Shown here: in pieces, positions 25,896-34,111 of the stretch | Numbering within the stretch: the first letter of the stretch is position 1 | Layout: each line of letters starts with the position of its first letter | From: an uncultured Bacteroidales bacterium | GTDB lineage: Bacteria; Bacteroidota; Bacteroidia; Bacteroidales; Lentimicrobiaceae | Assembly: GCA_937894795.1 (NCBI GenBank) | Contig: CALCQV010000006.1 | Location: 43,066 to 107,065, forward strand | Length of the DNA stretch: 64,000 nt | Direction: 5' to 3' | Position numbers and translations under genes: made by a program | Notes under the pieces: generated by a model | The model's database searches: none | Told to the model about the DNA's origin: nothing | The model's input: only the letters and a program-made list of their open reading frames with translations

Positions 25896-27672
25896 AATAT
25901 TCATCTACTTGATTAAAGCAGCAGTTATAAATGCTATAATTCTGGCATTCTACCACTTTGCAATAAGGAAGACAAACAAGTTCGCCCTGATGCGAATTAC
26001 GCTGGTACTTGCGCTCGCTTTACCACTCATTCTTCCACTGCTCCCCTACTCTTTCAATGAGCCTGAGGCCAACAAATCAAGGTTGCCGACACTCGTTATT
26101 ACGCTGAATGAAGCAGCATTGGCCCAAACACCTGATGCAGCTCAAAAGACACTTAATTGGCCGGTAATCTCAAAAACTCTTTACTATAGTGTCACCTTGT
26201 TGCTTATTTCAGGTTTAATAATATCAATAGCGTCAATACTCAGGAAAAGAATACGTTCAGAACATTATACAACATCCTATGGTAGGATTGAGGTGGAAAG
26301 AACAGTGAAAAGTCCCTTTTCATTTTTCTCCTGGGTATTTGTTGCTCCCATGGATCTCAAACATCCTCAATTGGATATGATACTCAAACATGAGTTCAGC
26401 CATGTGAAAGAGAAACACAGTATTGACAGAATGCTGGCAGGTATTAGCCGGTCAATCCTATGGTTTAGTCCTCTGGTACATTATACAAGCCAACTTTTAT
26501 CAGAAGTACACGAATACCAAGCCGATTCCAAAGTAATAGGTATTTATGGCAAAAATGAATACAGTGACCTGATACTATCCTTTTATTTAAATCCTCACTT
26601 TTTAGGAATATCCAACAACTTCAGTTTACACACTAAAAAACGAATCATCATGATCCACAATCTAAAGTCAGGCAAATTCAGTTTTGCCAGAATTGCCATG
26701 GGACTTTTGCTGGTCACATCGGCAATAACTGCCACATCACTGGTAACAACAAGCAATGGTCAGTCATTTACGTCAGACAACCTTACAACGATACTATCAG
26801 ATGAAAATAGTATTGTTTCCAACATTTCACCAATACTAAAATCAAGTACAGATTTGTCAGCTTCAGTAAATGAAGAGCTGTTTGATAATCAACCGGTAAC
26901 CGGCAATCCTGATACAATCACAACCAAACCCACAGACCGGTATCAAAATAGTTTACCTGATTCACCTGCTCAATTTCCGGGCGGTGATGAAGCAAGGACC
27001 AGATATTTTATAACAAACATAGTTTACCCTGCTGATGCCCGTGAAAAGGGTATTGAAGGGACTGTATTTGTCCAATTCATTGTAGAATCAACAGGTGAGA
27101 TTACAAACGTCAAAGTAATCAAGGGCGTATATCCCTCTATTGATAAAGTGGCATTGGATATTGTGAGTAAAATGCCCGACTGGATACCGGCAAAGAAGAA
27201 TAATAAACCGGTGAATTTTGAAATGACCATTCCCATCAAATTTTCATTAAGCAAAGATGATCCCGCTAAAGATGCTAATAAGGAGCTCAAAAGCGATATA
27301 AATAAAGACTCAAAGGAAGCTACGAGGATGCAGGAGGAAAAAGAGGTCTTTATACAAGTTGAAGTGATGCCTGAATATCCCGGAGGTGATCAGGCAAGAG
27401 CAGAATATTTCAACAAGAATGTCAATTTTACGGAAGAAGCAATCAAGAAAGGGACAGAAGGCACCGTCTATATTTCATTTGTGGTTGAAGCAGACGGATC
27501 GATCACTGGCCCTAAGGTATTAAGGGGAATTGGCAGCGGACTGGATGAGATAGCATTAAATGCAGTAAAGAACATGCCAAAATGGAAACCAGGAATGGTA
27601 AAGGGCAAAAATGTAGCTGTACAATTTAATATACCGGTAAAGTTTAAACTGTCGAAATCAGATAAGAAGTAG
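25888..27672 (+). CDS. M56 (BlaR1-type) membrane metallopeptidase with two TonB C-terminal domains
   Basis: 594 residues from the ATG at 25888, overlapping the repressor stop. Order: membrane helices (about 8-25, 35-55 and 98-117), the zinc protease site LKHEFSHVKEKHS (HExxH, about residue 167), a further membrane helix (about 268-288, ARIAMGLLLVTSAITATSLV), then two TonB C-terminal domains (about 360-452 and 491-590; FPGGDEARTRYF and YPGGDQARAEYF). The penicillin-binding sensor domain of BlaR1 is absent. The protein should sense an envelope signal and release the BlaI-like repressor; the signal is unknown. Confidence 0.93.
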   Translation: MTEIFIYLIKAAVINAIILAFYHFAIRKTNKFALMRITLVLALALPLILPLLPYSFNEPEANKSRLPTLVITLNEAALAQTPDAAQKTLNWPVISKTLYYSVTLLLISGLIISIASILRKRIRSEHYTTSYGRIEVERTVKSPFSFFSWVFVAPMDLKHPQLDMILKHEFSHVKEKHSIDRMLAGISRSILWFSPLVHYTSQLLSEVHEYQADSKVIGIYGKNEYSDLILSFYLNPHFLGISNNFSLHTKKRIIMIHNLKSGKFSFARIAMGLLLVTSAITATSLVTTSNGQSFTSDNLTTILSDENSIVSNISPILKSSTDLSASVNEELFDNQPVTGNPDTITTKPTDRYQNSLPDSPAQFPGGDEARTRYFITNIVYPADAREKGIEGTVFVQFIVESTGEITNVKVIKGVYPSIDKVALDIVSKMPDWIPAKKNNKPVNFEMTIPIKFSLSKDDPAKDANKELKSDINKDSKEATRMQEEKEVFIQVEVMPEYPGGDQARAEYFNKNVNFTEEAIKKGTEGTVYISFVVEADGSITGPKVLRGIGSGLDEIALNAVKNMPKWKPGMVKGKNVAVQFNIPVKFKLSKSDKK

Positions 27673-27715
27673 CGCAGCTACCGGTAAAAAAGGAATCTCA
27701 TTGTATATTAAAAAC

Positions 27716-27747
27716 AAAAGACCTGTTATCGCTAACAGGTCTTTTTG
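27716..27747. terminator. Bidirectional terminator between M56 gene and rplT
   Basis: Perfect 13-bp stem AAAAGACCTGTTA (27716-27728) / TAACAGGTCTTTT (27733-27745) with loop TCGC. T-runs on both strands serve the convergent genes. Confidence 0.93.
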
Positions 27748-27769
27748 TGTTTTCAATCTTCAACAGAAA

Positions 27770-28114
27770 CTATTTAACAGCATCAACAATTGCCTTAAAT
27801 GTTGTTGGATGATTCATTGCAAGGTCGGCAAGAACCTTACGGTCTAGATTAATATTCTTTTGTTTAAGTTTACCCATAAATACGGAATATGACATATCAT
27901 ATTCACGAACTCCTGCATTAATACGGGTAATCCATAAACTACGGAAATTACGTTTTTTCTGGCGTCTGTCACGGTATGCATACACCATGCCTTTTTCGTA
28001 TGCATTTTTAGCAACCGTCCAAACATTCTTTCTTCTTCCAAACTGTCCTTTAACAGCTTTCAGAAGTTTTTTTCTGCGTGCCCTTGAGGCAACTGCGTTT
28101 ACTGATCTTGGCAT
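27770..28114 (-). CDS. rplT: 50S ribosomal protein L20
   Basis: 114 residues starting MPRSVNAVASRARRKKLLK, full length. It binds 23S rRNA early in large-subunit assembly and in many bacteria represses its own operon. Last gene of thrS-infC-rpmI-rplT. The 91-base gap to rpmI is longer than usual. Confidence 0.99.
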   Translation of the reverse strand: MPRSVNAVASRARRKKLLKAVKGQFGRRKNVWTVAKNAYEKGMVYAYRDRRQKKRNFRSLWITRINAGVREYDMSYSVFMGKLKQKNINLDRKVLADLAMNHPTTFKAIVDAVK

Positions 28115-28205
28115 TTTTTAATTGTTTTTTACTTTCGCGGTTCAACTTTCACAAGCAAACACTTAGGTGCTGAAAGCAAGGGTTAATAATTAGATTAACA
28201 CAAAA

Positions 28206-28397
28206 TTACTGAAGCATTTCCTTTACATTTTTCACATCTGCTTTATCAACCAGCGTAGAGTAAGTTAGATTACGTTTACGTTTAGTTGATTTCTTAGTCA
28301 GAATGTGACTTTTGTAAGCATGCTTCCTTTTCAGTTTACCGGTGCTGGTTAAATCAAACCTTTTTTTGGCAGCGGATTTAGACTTCATTTTTGGCAT
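28206..28397 (-). CDS. rpmI: 50S ribosomal protein L35
   Basis: 63 residues, very basic, MPKMKSKSAAKKRFDLTSTG at the N-terminus and the usual TKKSTKRKRNL motif. Sits between infC and rplT as in most bacteria. Confidence 0.99.
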   Translation of the reverse strand: MPKMKSKSAAKKRFDLTSTGKLKRKHAYKSHILTKKSTKRKRNLTYSTLVDKADVKNVKEMLQ

Positions 28398-28441
28398 TAC
28401 TGATTTTGTTAATTGGGTTTATATTGAGATTTAAAAACTTT

Positions 28442-28999
28442 CTACTTTTTGGGAGCAATAATCATTATCATTCTTTTTCCTTCAAGGAGCGGTAGTTTTT
28501 CAACTTTTCCATAATCTTCAAGTAGTGAAGCAAACTGTAGCAGTTTAATTTCACCCTGATCTTTATAGACAATGCTACGCCCTCTGAATAATACTTCCAC
28601 CTTTACTTTGGCACCCTCTTCAAGAAACTTGATAGCATGTTTAAGTTTAAAGTTGAAATCGTGTTCATCAGTATTAGGCCCAAGTCGTATTTCCTTCACC
28701 ACAATCTTGGCTGATTTTGCTTTGATTTCTTTCTGCTTTTTCTTCAATTCATAAAGAAACTTCTTATAATCAGTTACTTTACAAACCGGTGGATTAGCAG
28801 TAGGAGAAATCTCTACCAGATCCAATTCGAGTTTTTGTGCTATTGCCAGGGCATCCTTTATATTGTATATTCCCTGTTCAACATTATCACCAACCACCCT
28901 TACAACAGGCGCTTTAATTTTTTCATTGATGAAGTGCGGATCCTCTTGCTTTTTATGCATTGGTCTTGGACCTCTTGGACTTCTGAACGGCGTTGCTAT
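28442..28999 (-). CDS. infC: Translation initiation factor IF-3, probable AUA start
   Basis: Keeps 30S subunits free and proofreads start codons. The N domain begins at HFINEKIKAPVVRVVGDN and the C domain holds KEIRLGPNTDEHDFNFKLKH. The first ATG (28960) has no Shine-Dalgarno sequence. Thirteen codons further upstream, an in-frame ATA at 28999-28997 follows AAAGGAGG (29014-29007) with 7-base spacing, which gives 185 residues and a basic N-terminal extension (PFRSPRGPRP). I take ATA as the start, like the AUU of E. coli infC. Confidence 0.95.
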   Translation of the reverse strand: MATPFRSPRGPRPMHKKQEDPHFINEKIKAPVVRVVGDNVEQGIYNIKDALAIAQKLELDLVEISPTANPPVCKVTDYKKFLYELKKKQKEIKAKSAKIVVKEIRLGPNTDEHDFNFKLKHAIKFLEEGAKVKVEVLFRGRSIVYKDQGEIKLLQFASLLEDYGKVEKLPLLEGKRMIMIIAPKK

Positions 29000-29014
29000 A
29001 TCTATTCCTCCTTT
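28997..29014 (-). promoter_or_regulatory. Strong Shine-Dalgarno and non-canonical ATA start of infC
   Basis: AAAGGAGG, 7 spacer bases, ATA on the minus strand. A strong ribosome binding site before a rare start codon is the signature of IF-3 autoregulation by start-codon discrimination. Another ATA two codons upstream is too close to the AGGAGG to be used. Confidence 0.75.
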
Positions 29015-29040
29015 GGTTAATTAATAATTGAAGCTTGCTT

Positions 29041-30975
29041 CTATTGCATAGCTTCTTTAACTTCTTTATTTATAAGGTTTACGAAATCTTCAATCTTAAA
29101 TGATCCAAGATCACCTACTCCATGACGACGAACTGAAACGCTACCATCTGCCTCTTCTTTCTCACCAACAATAAGCATAAAAGGTATCTTATTGATTTCA
29201 GCATCCCTGATCTTGCGACCGGTCTTCTCACTTCTTTCGTCAATTTGGCTGCGAATGTCGTAATTATTTAGGATATCTGAAAGTTTTTTTGAATAATCCA
29301 TGTATTTTTTTCTGATAGGCAGTATAATTACCTGTTCAGGATTGAGCCACAGTGGGAAATTACCTGCAGTATGTTCAATTAACACTGCTACAAAGCGCTC
29401 CATTGAACCAAAGGGAGCACGATGAATCATTACAGGCCTATGTTTCTGATTATCACTTCCAATGTATTCTAACTCAAAGCGTTCCGGCAGATTATAATCA
29501 ACTTGTATAGTGCCCAGCTGCCATTTTCTTCCTAATGCATCCTTTACCATGAAATCAAGCTTAGGACCGTAGAAGGCTGCTTCACCATATTCAATAACAG
29601 CATTTAAGCCTGCTTCTTCAACTGCTTCAATAATGGCGCGTTCTGCTTTTTCCCAATTCTCGTCACTACCTATATACTTTTCTTTATCATTAGGGTCACG
29701 TAAAGAGATTTGTGCTGTATAATCATTAAAACTCAATGTCTTGAAAATATGAAGCACGATGTTGATTACAGAAATGAACTCTTCTTTTATCTGTTCAGGC
29801 ATACAGAACAAGTGGGCATCATCCTGCGTGAAACCGCGAACTCTGGTAAGTCCATGCAACTCACCACTCTGTTCATAACGATAAACTGTTCCGAATTCTG
29901 CAAAACGAATAGGCAAGTCTTTATAAGAGCGGGGTTTTGATGCAAAAATCTCACAATGGTGCGGACAATTCATTGGTTTAAGCATGAATTGTTCATTTTC
30001 TATCGGTGTGTTGATTGGTTGAAAACTGTCCTTTCCGTATTTCTGGAAATGACCTGATGTTTTATAAAGTTCAACATTGCCAATATGAGGAGTTATAACA
30101 GGTAGATATCCTGCTTTTTGCTGTACATTCCTTAAGAATCTCTCAAGACGTTCACGTAACATGGCTCCTTTAGGCAACCAAAGAGGCAATCCCTGTCCTA
30201 CTTTTTGTGAGAATGTAAAAAGCTCCAGTTCTTTCCCTAGCTTCCTGTGATCCCTCTTCTTAGCTTCTTCAAGCAATTCAAGATATTCAGTGAGATCCTT
30301 TTGTTTAGGAAAGGTAATTCCATAAATACGTGTTAACTGTTTTCGCTTTTCATCGCCACGCCAATAGGCTCCGGCAATATTCAGCAATTTAACAGCTTTG
30401 ATTGTACTGGTATCAGGCAAATGCGGACCACGGCACAAATCAGTAAAAGTACCTGATTCATAGAATGTAATCTGTCCGTCTTCCAGATCCTGAATAAGTT
30501 CAACCTTATACTCATCATTCTTCCTGGAGAAATACTCCAACGCCTGGCTTTTTGATACTTCTTTTCTATTATAAGTTTGCTTCTCACGAGCGAGAGTAAG
30601 CATTTTTTCCTCAATAGCTTTAAGATCTTCGGCCGTAATTTGCTTATCACCAAAGTCCATATCATAGTAGAAACCATTTTCAATGGCCGGGCCAATTCCA
30701 AATTTAACACCCGGATATAGTTGTTCAACAGCTTCGGCAAGCAAATGTGCTGAAGAATGCCACATGGTAAATTTTCCTTCTGCTGAATCCCAGGTATTCA
30801 ACTTTAGACGTGCATCACTGTTAATAGGGCGGTTAATATCCCATATTTCACCATTCACTGTGGCAGATAGCACATTACGAGCAAGTCCCTCACTTATACT
30901 CCGTGCAATTTCAAACGAATTTGTACCTTCAGGATACTGCCTTACAGTATTGTCGGGCAAAGTAATATTAATCAT
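29041..30975 (-). CDS. thrS: Threonine--tRNA ligase
   Basis: Class II synthetase, 644 residues from the ATG at 30975. Order: TGS domain (MINITLPDNTVRQYPEG), editing domain with the HSSAHLLAEA motif, the catalytic core with zinc ligands in LKPMNCPHHCEIF and motif 2 FGTVYRYEQSGELHGLTRVR, and the C-terminal anticodon-binding domain. Length and motifs are normal. It is the first gene of the IF-3 operon. The -7 box lies at 30997-31004. Confidence 0.99.
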   Translation of the reverse strand: MINITLPDNTVRQYPEGTNSFEIARSISEGLARNVLSATVNGEIWDINRPINSDARLKLNTWDSAEGKFTMWHSSAHLLAEAVEQLYPGVKFGIGPAIENGFYYDMDFGDKQITAEDLKAIEEKMLTLAREKQTYNRKEVSKSQALEYFSRKNDEYKVELIQDLEDGQITFYESGTFTDLCRGPHLPDTSTIKAVKLLNIAGAYWRGDEKRKQLTRIYGITFPKQKDLTEYLELLEEAKKRDHRKLGKELELFTFSQKVGQGLPLWLPKGAMLRERLERFLRNVQQKAGYLPVITPHIGNVELYKTSGHFQKYGKDSFQPINTPIENEQFMLKPMNCPHHCEIFASKPRSYKDLPIRFAEFGTVYRYEQSGELHGLTRVRGFTQDDAHLFCMPEQIKEEFISVINIVLHIFKTLSFNDYTAQISLRDPNDKEKYIGSDENWEKAERAIIEAVEEAGLNAVIEYGEAAFYGPKLDFMVKDALGRKWQLGTIQVDYNLPERFELEYIGSDNQKHRPVMIHRAPFGSMERFVAVLIEHTAGNFPLWLNPEQVIILPIRKKYMDYSKKLSDILNNYDIRSQIDERSEKTGRKIRDAEINKIPFMLIVGEKEEADGSVSVRRHGVGDLGSFKIEDFVNLINKEVKEAMQ

Positions 30976-30996
30976 AGTTCTTTTTAAAAAGGGGTA

Positions 30997-31004
30997 CAAA
31001 GGTA
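30997..31004 (-). promoter_or_regulatory. -7 promoter element for the thrS operon
   Basis: Minus strand TACCTTTG, an exact TAnnTTTG match, 21 bases before the thrS ATG. The short leader leaves no room for a T-box or tRNA-like thrS operator. Confidence 0.65.
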
Positions 31005-31166
31005 ATCATTTTTATAACACATCTATAATTACATTACCTCTGTACTTCCAGCATCATAAATTTATTTATTCCTTTAAAAGTTACTTTTTTATCCTTAACT
31101 TTAAGGCACGATTATTGAATGTCAAAAATGATAAACCAAAAATTATAAAACATAAACAATACAATC

Positions 31167-31790
31167 ATGAAAAAGACTACCATTTTTTCTGTATTACTGG
31201 CTTTTGCCATAGCATTGGCAATCCCTGACAACGTTGCTTCGCAGAATGTAAAAGTAGATCAGCAGAAGAAAATTGAAAAATCTGAGAAAAAACAAAAGAA
31301 GGACAAAAAGAAACCGGGTGCTGCTATTGAAGCTCCTGTTGCTCCTGATGCACCGCTTCCTCCGGGACAAGTTGGTAAGGTTGAATCGAATGATAAGGTA
31401 AAAGGATATGAGAAAACTGCTGAAATTGGTGAGAAAGAAGGATGGAACAAGGATGGTGAAAAAATGACAGAAAAGGATATCAAGAAGGCAGAAAAAGAAA
31501 TCAAAAAGAACAAGAAGGAGATTAAAGCAGCCAAAAAAACTGTAAAAGAAAATGAAAAAGCTGTAAAAGAAGCTAAAAAAGCAATCAAAGAGCAGAAGAA
31601 ATTGGAAAAAGCTCAACGCAAAGCCGTAAAAGCAAGACTTAAAGCTTTAAAGCAACAAGAAAAGGAAGCGAAACAACTGCGTAAAGAGGAAATGCAAAAA
31701 CAAAAGGAATTAAAAGAGATTAAAGAAGAGAAAATTATTTTGGAGAAAGAAATTCAGAAAACACAATCCATTGAGGTTTCGCCTAAATGA
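31167..31790 (+). CDS. Exported Lys/Glu-rich coiled-coil protein
   Basis: 207 residues: signal peptide (MKKTTIFSVLLAFAIALAIP, cleaved near ASQ), a short Pro-rich stretch (EAPVAPDAPLPPGQ), then about 110 residues dominated by Lys, Glu and Ala in heptad-like order. No catalytic motif. It could be a periplasmic spacer or surface coat protein, but I cannot assign a family and composition-based matches would be misleading. It is divergent from thrS and ends at a strong terminator. Confidence 0.75.
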   Translation: MKKTTIFSVLLAFAIALAIPDNVASQNVKVDQQKKIEKSEKKQKKDKKKPGAAIEAPVAPDAPLPPGQVGKVESNDKVKGYEKTAEIGEKEGWNKDGEKMTEKDIKKAEKEIKKNKKEIKAAKKTVKENEKAVKEAKKAIKEQKKLEKAQRKAVKARLKALKQQEKEAKQLRKEEMQKQKELKEIKEEKIILEKEIQKTQSIEVSPK

Positions 31791-31848
31791 TAATTTATCT
31801 GTCAGGTAAATAAATTATTTGATTTCCATAAATCCGCATAGTACATCT

Positions 31849-31898
31849 TATAAAGAACGAGGCTGATTCAGAACCTGATTTCAGCCTCGTTCTTTATA
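31849..31898 (+). terminator. Strong hairpin terminator after the Lys-rich gene
   Basis: 18-bp arms at 31849-31866 and 31881-31898 (core AACGAGGCTGA / TCAGCCTCGTT), with a 14-nt loop. The distal arm includes TTCTTTATA instead of a pure T-run, so termination may be partial. Confidence 0.75.
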
Positions 31899-32063
31899 AA
31901 TATGATCAACACCCTACTCTAAAGGCCTTTTATATATTCAAATTTAAAAGGAGATGCCTATACAATCAGGACGAATAATTTCATTTGCTTAAAAACCTGC
32001 TTGATCTTTAAAATAAGAGACTAAGTGTTCCAGAACAAGTAGTTATACTTTAATATTTTTCAT

Positions 32064-32071
32064 TATTTTTG
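32064..32071 (+). promoter_or_regulatory. -7 promoter element for the metal efflux operon
   Basis: TATTTTTG, an exact TAnnTTTG match, 19 bases before the ATG at 32090. It shows that the in-frame TTG at 32069 is not the start. Confidence 0.6.
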
Positions 32072-32089
32072 CGATTCCAATATCTGCAG

Positions 32090-32518
32090 ATGATCAAACG
32101 AATTGCGGCATATATATTACTATTCACAGCGACAATAGTTTTATTGGCTGATTCCTTCATTCCACATCATCATCATGGAGATAGAATATGCTTTGAAGAT
32201 TCACATTGTTGCTCTGATAACCATTCTGTAGAGTTTCCTATACAATCCAACCACAATCCCAACGATGCAGATGATTGCGGTTCGTGCAAACTAAAACAGG
32301 CTATCATACTGACTTCCAATAATCAATTTGATGTTCTGTTCAATAGCGTTAAATACAATGCAATAATTTTCGGTGACCTGTTACCGATGAATTCTCATAT
32401 CACCTTACCACCCGAACTTCACACAATCCCCTGGTTTCAATACTGTAAATTCCTATTGATATTCAAGCAATCAGATGAAGATGGATTTTCGGGACTCAGG
32501 GCCCCTCCCATTGCTTAA
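32090..32518 (+). CDS. Small membrane-anchored His/Cys-rich protein leading the efflux operon
   Basis: 142 residues. The hydrophobic N-terminus (RIAAYILLFTATIVLLADSF) is followed at once by IPHHHHGDRICFEDSHCCS and later DDCGSCKLKQA. Four consecutive His and a cluster of Cys predict soft-metal binding in the periplasm. Small proteins of this kind often precede RND heavy-metal pumps in Bacteroidota; a sensor or chaperone role is inference. The adaptor gene starts 79 bases downstream. Confidence 0.75.
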   Translation: MIKRIAAYILLFTATIVLLADSFIPHHHHGDRICFEDSHCCSDNHSVEFPIQSNHNPNDADDCGSCKLKQAIILTSNNQFDVLFNSVKYNAIIFGDLLPMNSHITLPPELHTIPWFQYCKFLLIFKQSDEDGFSGLRAPPIA

Positions 32519-32597
32519 AGAACTAAATCTTCTTAATTCGCGATACTTCATCGCACAATAGTTATTTTTTTCACCATATTTTTATTCTTATAAAGCA

Positions 32598-34100
32598 ATG
32601 AAATACAGAGCACTTGCTTGTCTGTTGCTGGCTATTGCAATTACAGCATGCAATCATAAACACGAAGAGACAAAAGATGAACATGATCACGAAGAGCCTA
32701 AACTGCAGTTCACAGCCTATAATTCAGATTATGAATTATTTATTGAAACTGATCCCTTCTTCACTGGTACATCGGTTAATGTTTTGACACACATTTCAAC
32801 AATTCCTGATTTTAGAGCATTTGAAAACGGTGCAGTAAAATTAAAGCTAATTACCGGCAACAATGTCACCGAGCAAACTCTGGACTCTCCGGTAAGAAAA
32901 GGAATCTTTAGTTTTGATATAAAGCCTGTAGCTTTAGGTGAATCGAGATTGGTATTCGAGATTATTAAAAACGACAAGACATCAACACTTGAAATTGCCG
33001 GGATTTCGGTATTTAAGACGGAGGAAGAAGCTCACGAAGCTGCTGAACATGAAGAACACCCGATGACCAATGCAGTGGTCTTTACAAAAGAACAATCATG
33101 GAAGGTTGATTTTGCGACTGAACTTCCCACGAAGATACCGTTTGGACAGATCATAAAGACACCAGCTCAAGTAGAAGCAGCTCAAGGTGATGAGATTATA
33201 GTTACAGCCCTTACCGGTGGAATCATCAATTACAGCGGCAACATATTAACAGAGGGTAAGAATATTATTGAAGGCCAATCTCTTCTCCACATTACAGGTA
33301 GCGCTATGGCTGATAAAAACAGTGCTGTCATATATGCTGAATCAAAGAATAATTATGACAAATCCAGGCAGGAGTATGAACGTTTGAAATTATTGGCTGA
33401 AGATAAGATAGTGTCTGAAAAGGAATTACTCTCTGCAAAAACACAATATGAAAACAATAAGGCCATTTATGAAAACCTGCAAAAGAATTTTGGTTCCTCA
33501 GGGCAGAATGTTAAAAGCCCAATGAATGGTTTTATTGGAGTGATATTCGTCAAGAATGGACAATTTGTTGAAGCCGGCCAACCATTACTTAGCATAGTAC
33601 AGAACAAAAACCTCCTGATAAAAGCTGAAGTAAGACAGCGTTATGCACCCTACTTATCCTCAATTTCAACGGCAGTTATTAAGACGACAAACGGTAAAAC
33701 TATAACCCTTGGAGAACTGAATGGTAAAATTCTGTCAATTGGGCAGAGTCTCGAATCAGATAATTATCTTATTCCGGTGAGTCTGCAAGTAAAGAATAAT
33801 GGAGACTTTATACCGGGAGAATTTGTAGAGCTCTTCCTTAAAACAGATTCAGGAACACAATCACTTACAATACCTAATGAAGCATTGCTTGAAGACCAGG
33901 GCTCTTTCTTTATTTTTGTGCAAGTTACACCCGAATTATTTGAAAAGCGAGAGATTAGTATTGGTGCAACTGACGGTTTGAGGACCGAGATTAACGGAAG
34001 ATTATCAGAAGAAGAGAGGATAGTCACCAAAGGTGCAATCCTGGTTAAACTATCCCAATCATCAGGTGCTTTGGATCCTCATGCAGGTCACGTACATTAA
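32598..34100 (+). CDS. RND efflux periplasmic adaptor (CusB/CzcB type), lipoprotein
   Basis: 500 residues. A lipobox AITAC puts a lipidated Cys at 18. His-rich segments follow: NHKHEETKDEHDHEE, AHEAAEHEEHP near 150, and DPHAGHVH at the C-terminus. The adaptor core (about 160-480) has a lipoyl-like segment around GIINYSGN, a coiled-coil hairpin (YDKSRQEYERLKLLAEDKIV) and a barrel. It bridges the RND pump and the outer membrane channel and probably hands metal to the pump. Confidence 0.92.
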   Translation: MKYRALACLLLAIAITACNHKHEETKDEHDHEEPKLQFTAYNSDYELFIETDPFFTGTSVNVLTHISTIPDFRAFENGAVKLKLITGNNVTEQTLDSPVRKGIFSFDIKPVALGESRLVFEIIKNDKTSTLEIAGISVFKTEEEAHEAAEHEEHPMTNAVVFTKEQSWKVDFATELPTKIPFGQIIKTPAQVEAAQGDEIIVTALTGGIINYSGNILTEGKNIIEGQSLLHITGSAMADKNSAVIYAESKNNYDKSRQEYERLKLLAEDKIVSEKELLSAKTQYENNKAIYENLQKNFGSSGQNVKSPMNGFIGVIFVKNGQFVEAGQPLLSIVQNKNLLIKAEVRQRYAPYLSSISTAVIKTTNGKTITLGELNGKILSIGQSLESDNYLIPVSLQVKNNGDFIPGEFVELFLKTDSGTQSLTIPNEALLEDQGSFFIFVQVTPELFEKREISIGATDGLRTEINGRLSEEERIVTKGAILVKLSQSSGALDPHAGHVH

Positions 34101-34111
34101 AAACCGGAACT

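Noticed and set aside
30976..31060. Threonine T-box or tRNA-mimic leader before thrS
   Set aside because: The promoter lies 21 bases from the start, leaving no room for a leader structure.
30683..31228. A 181-residue plus-strand frame across the thrS start
   Set aside because: It is antisense to the thrS coding region and then crosses the thrS promoter and the start of the Lys-rich gene; a shadow frame.
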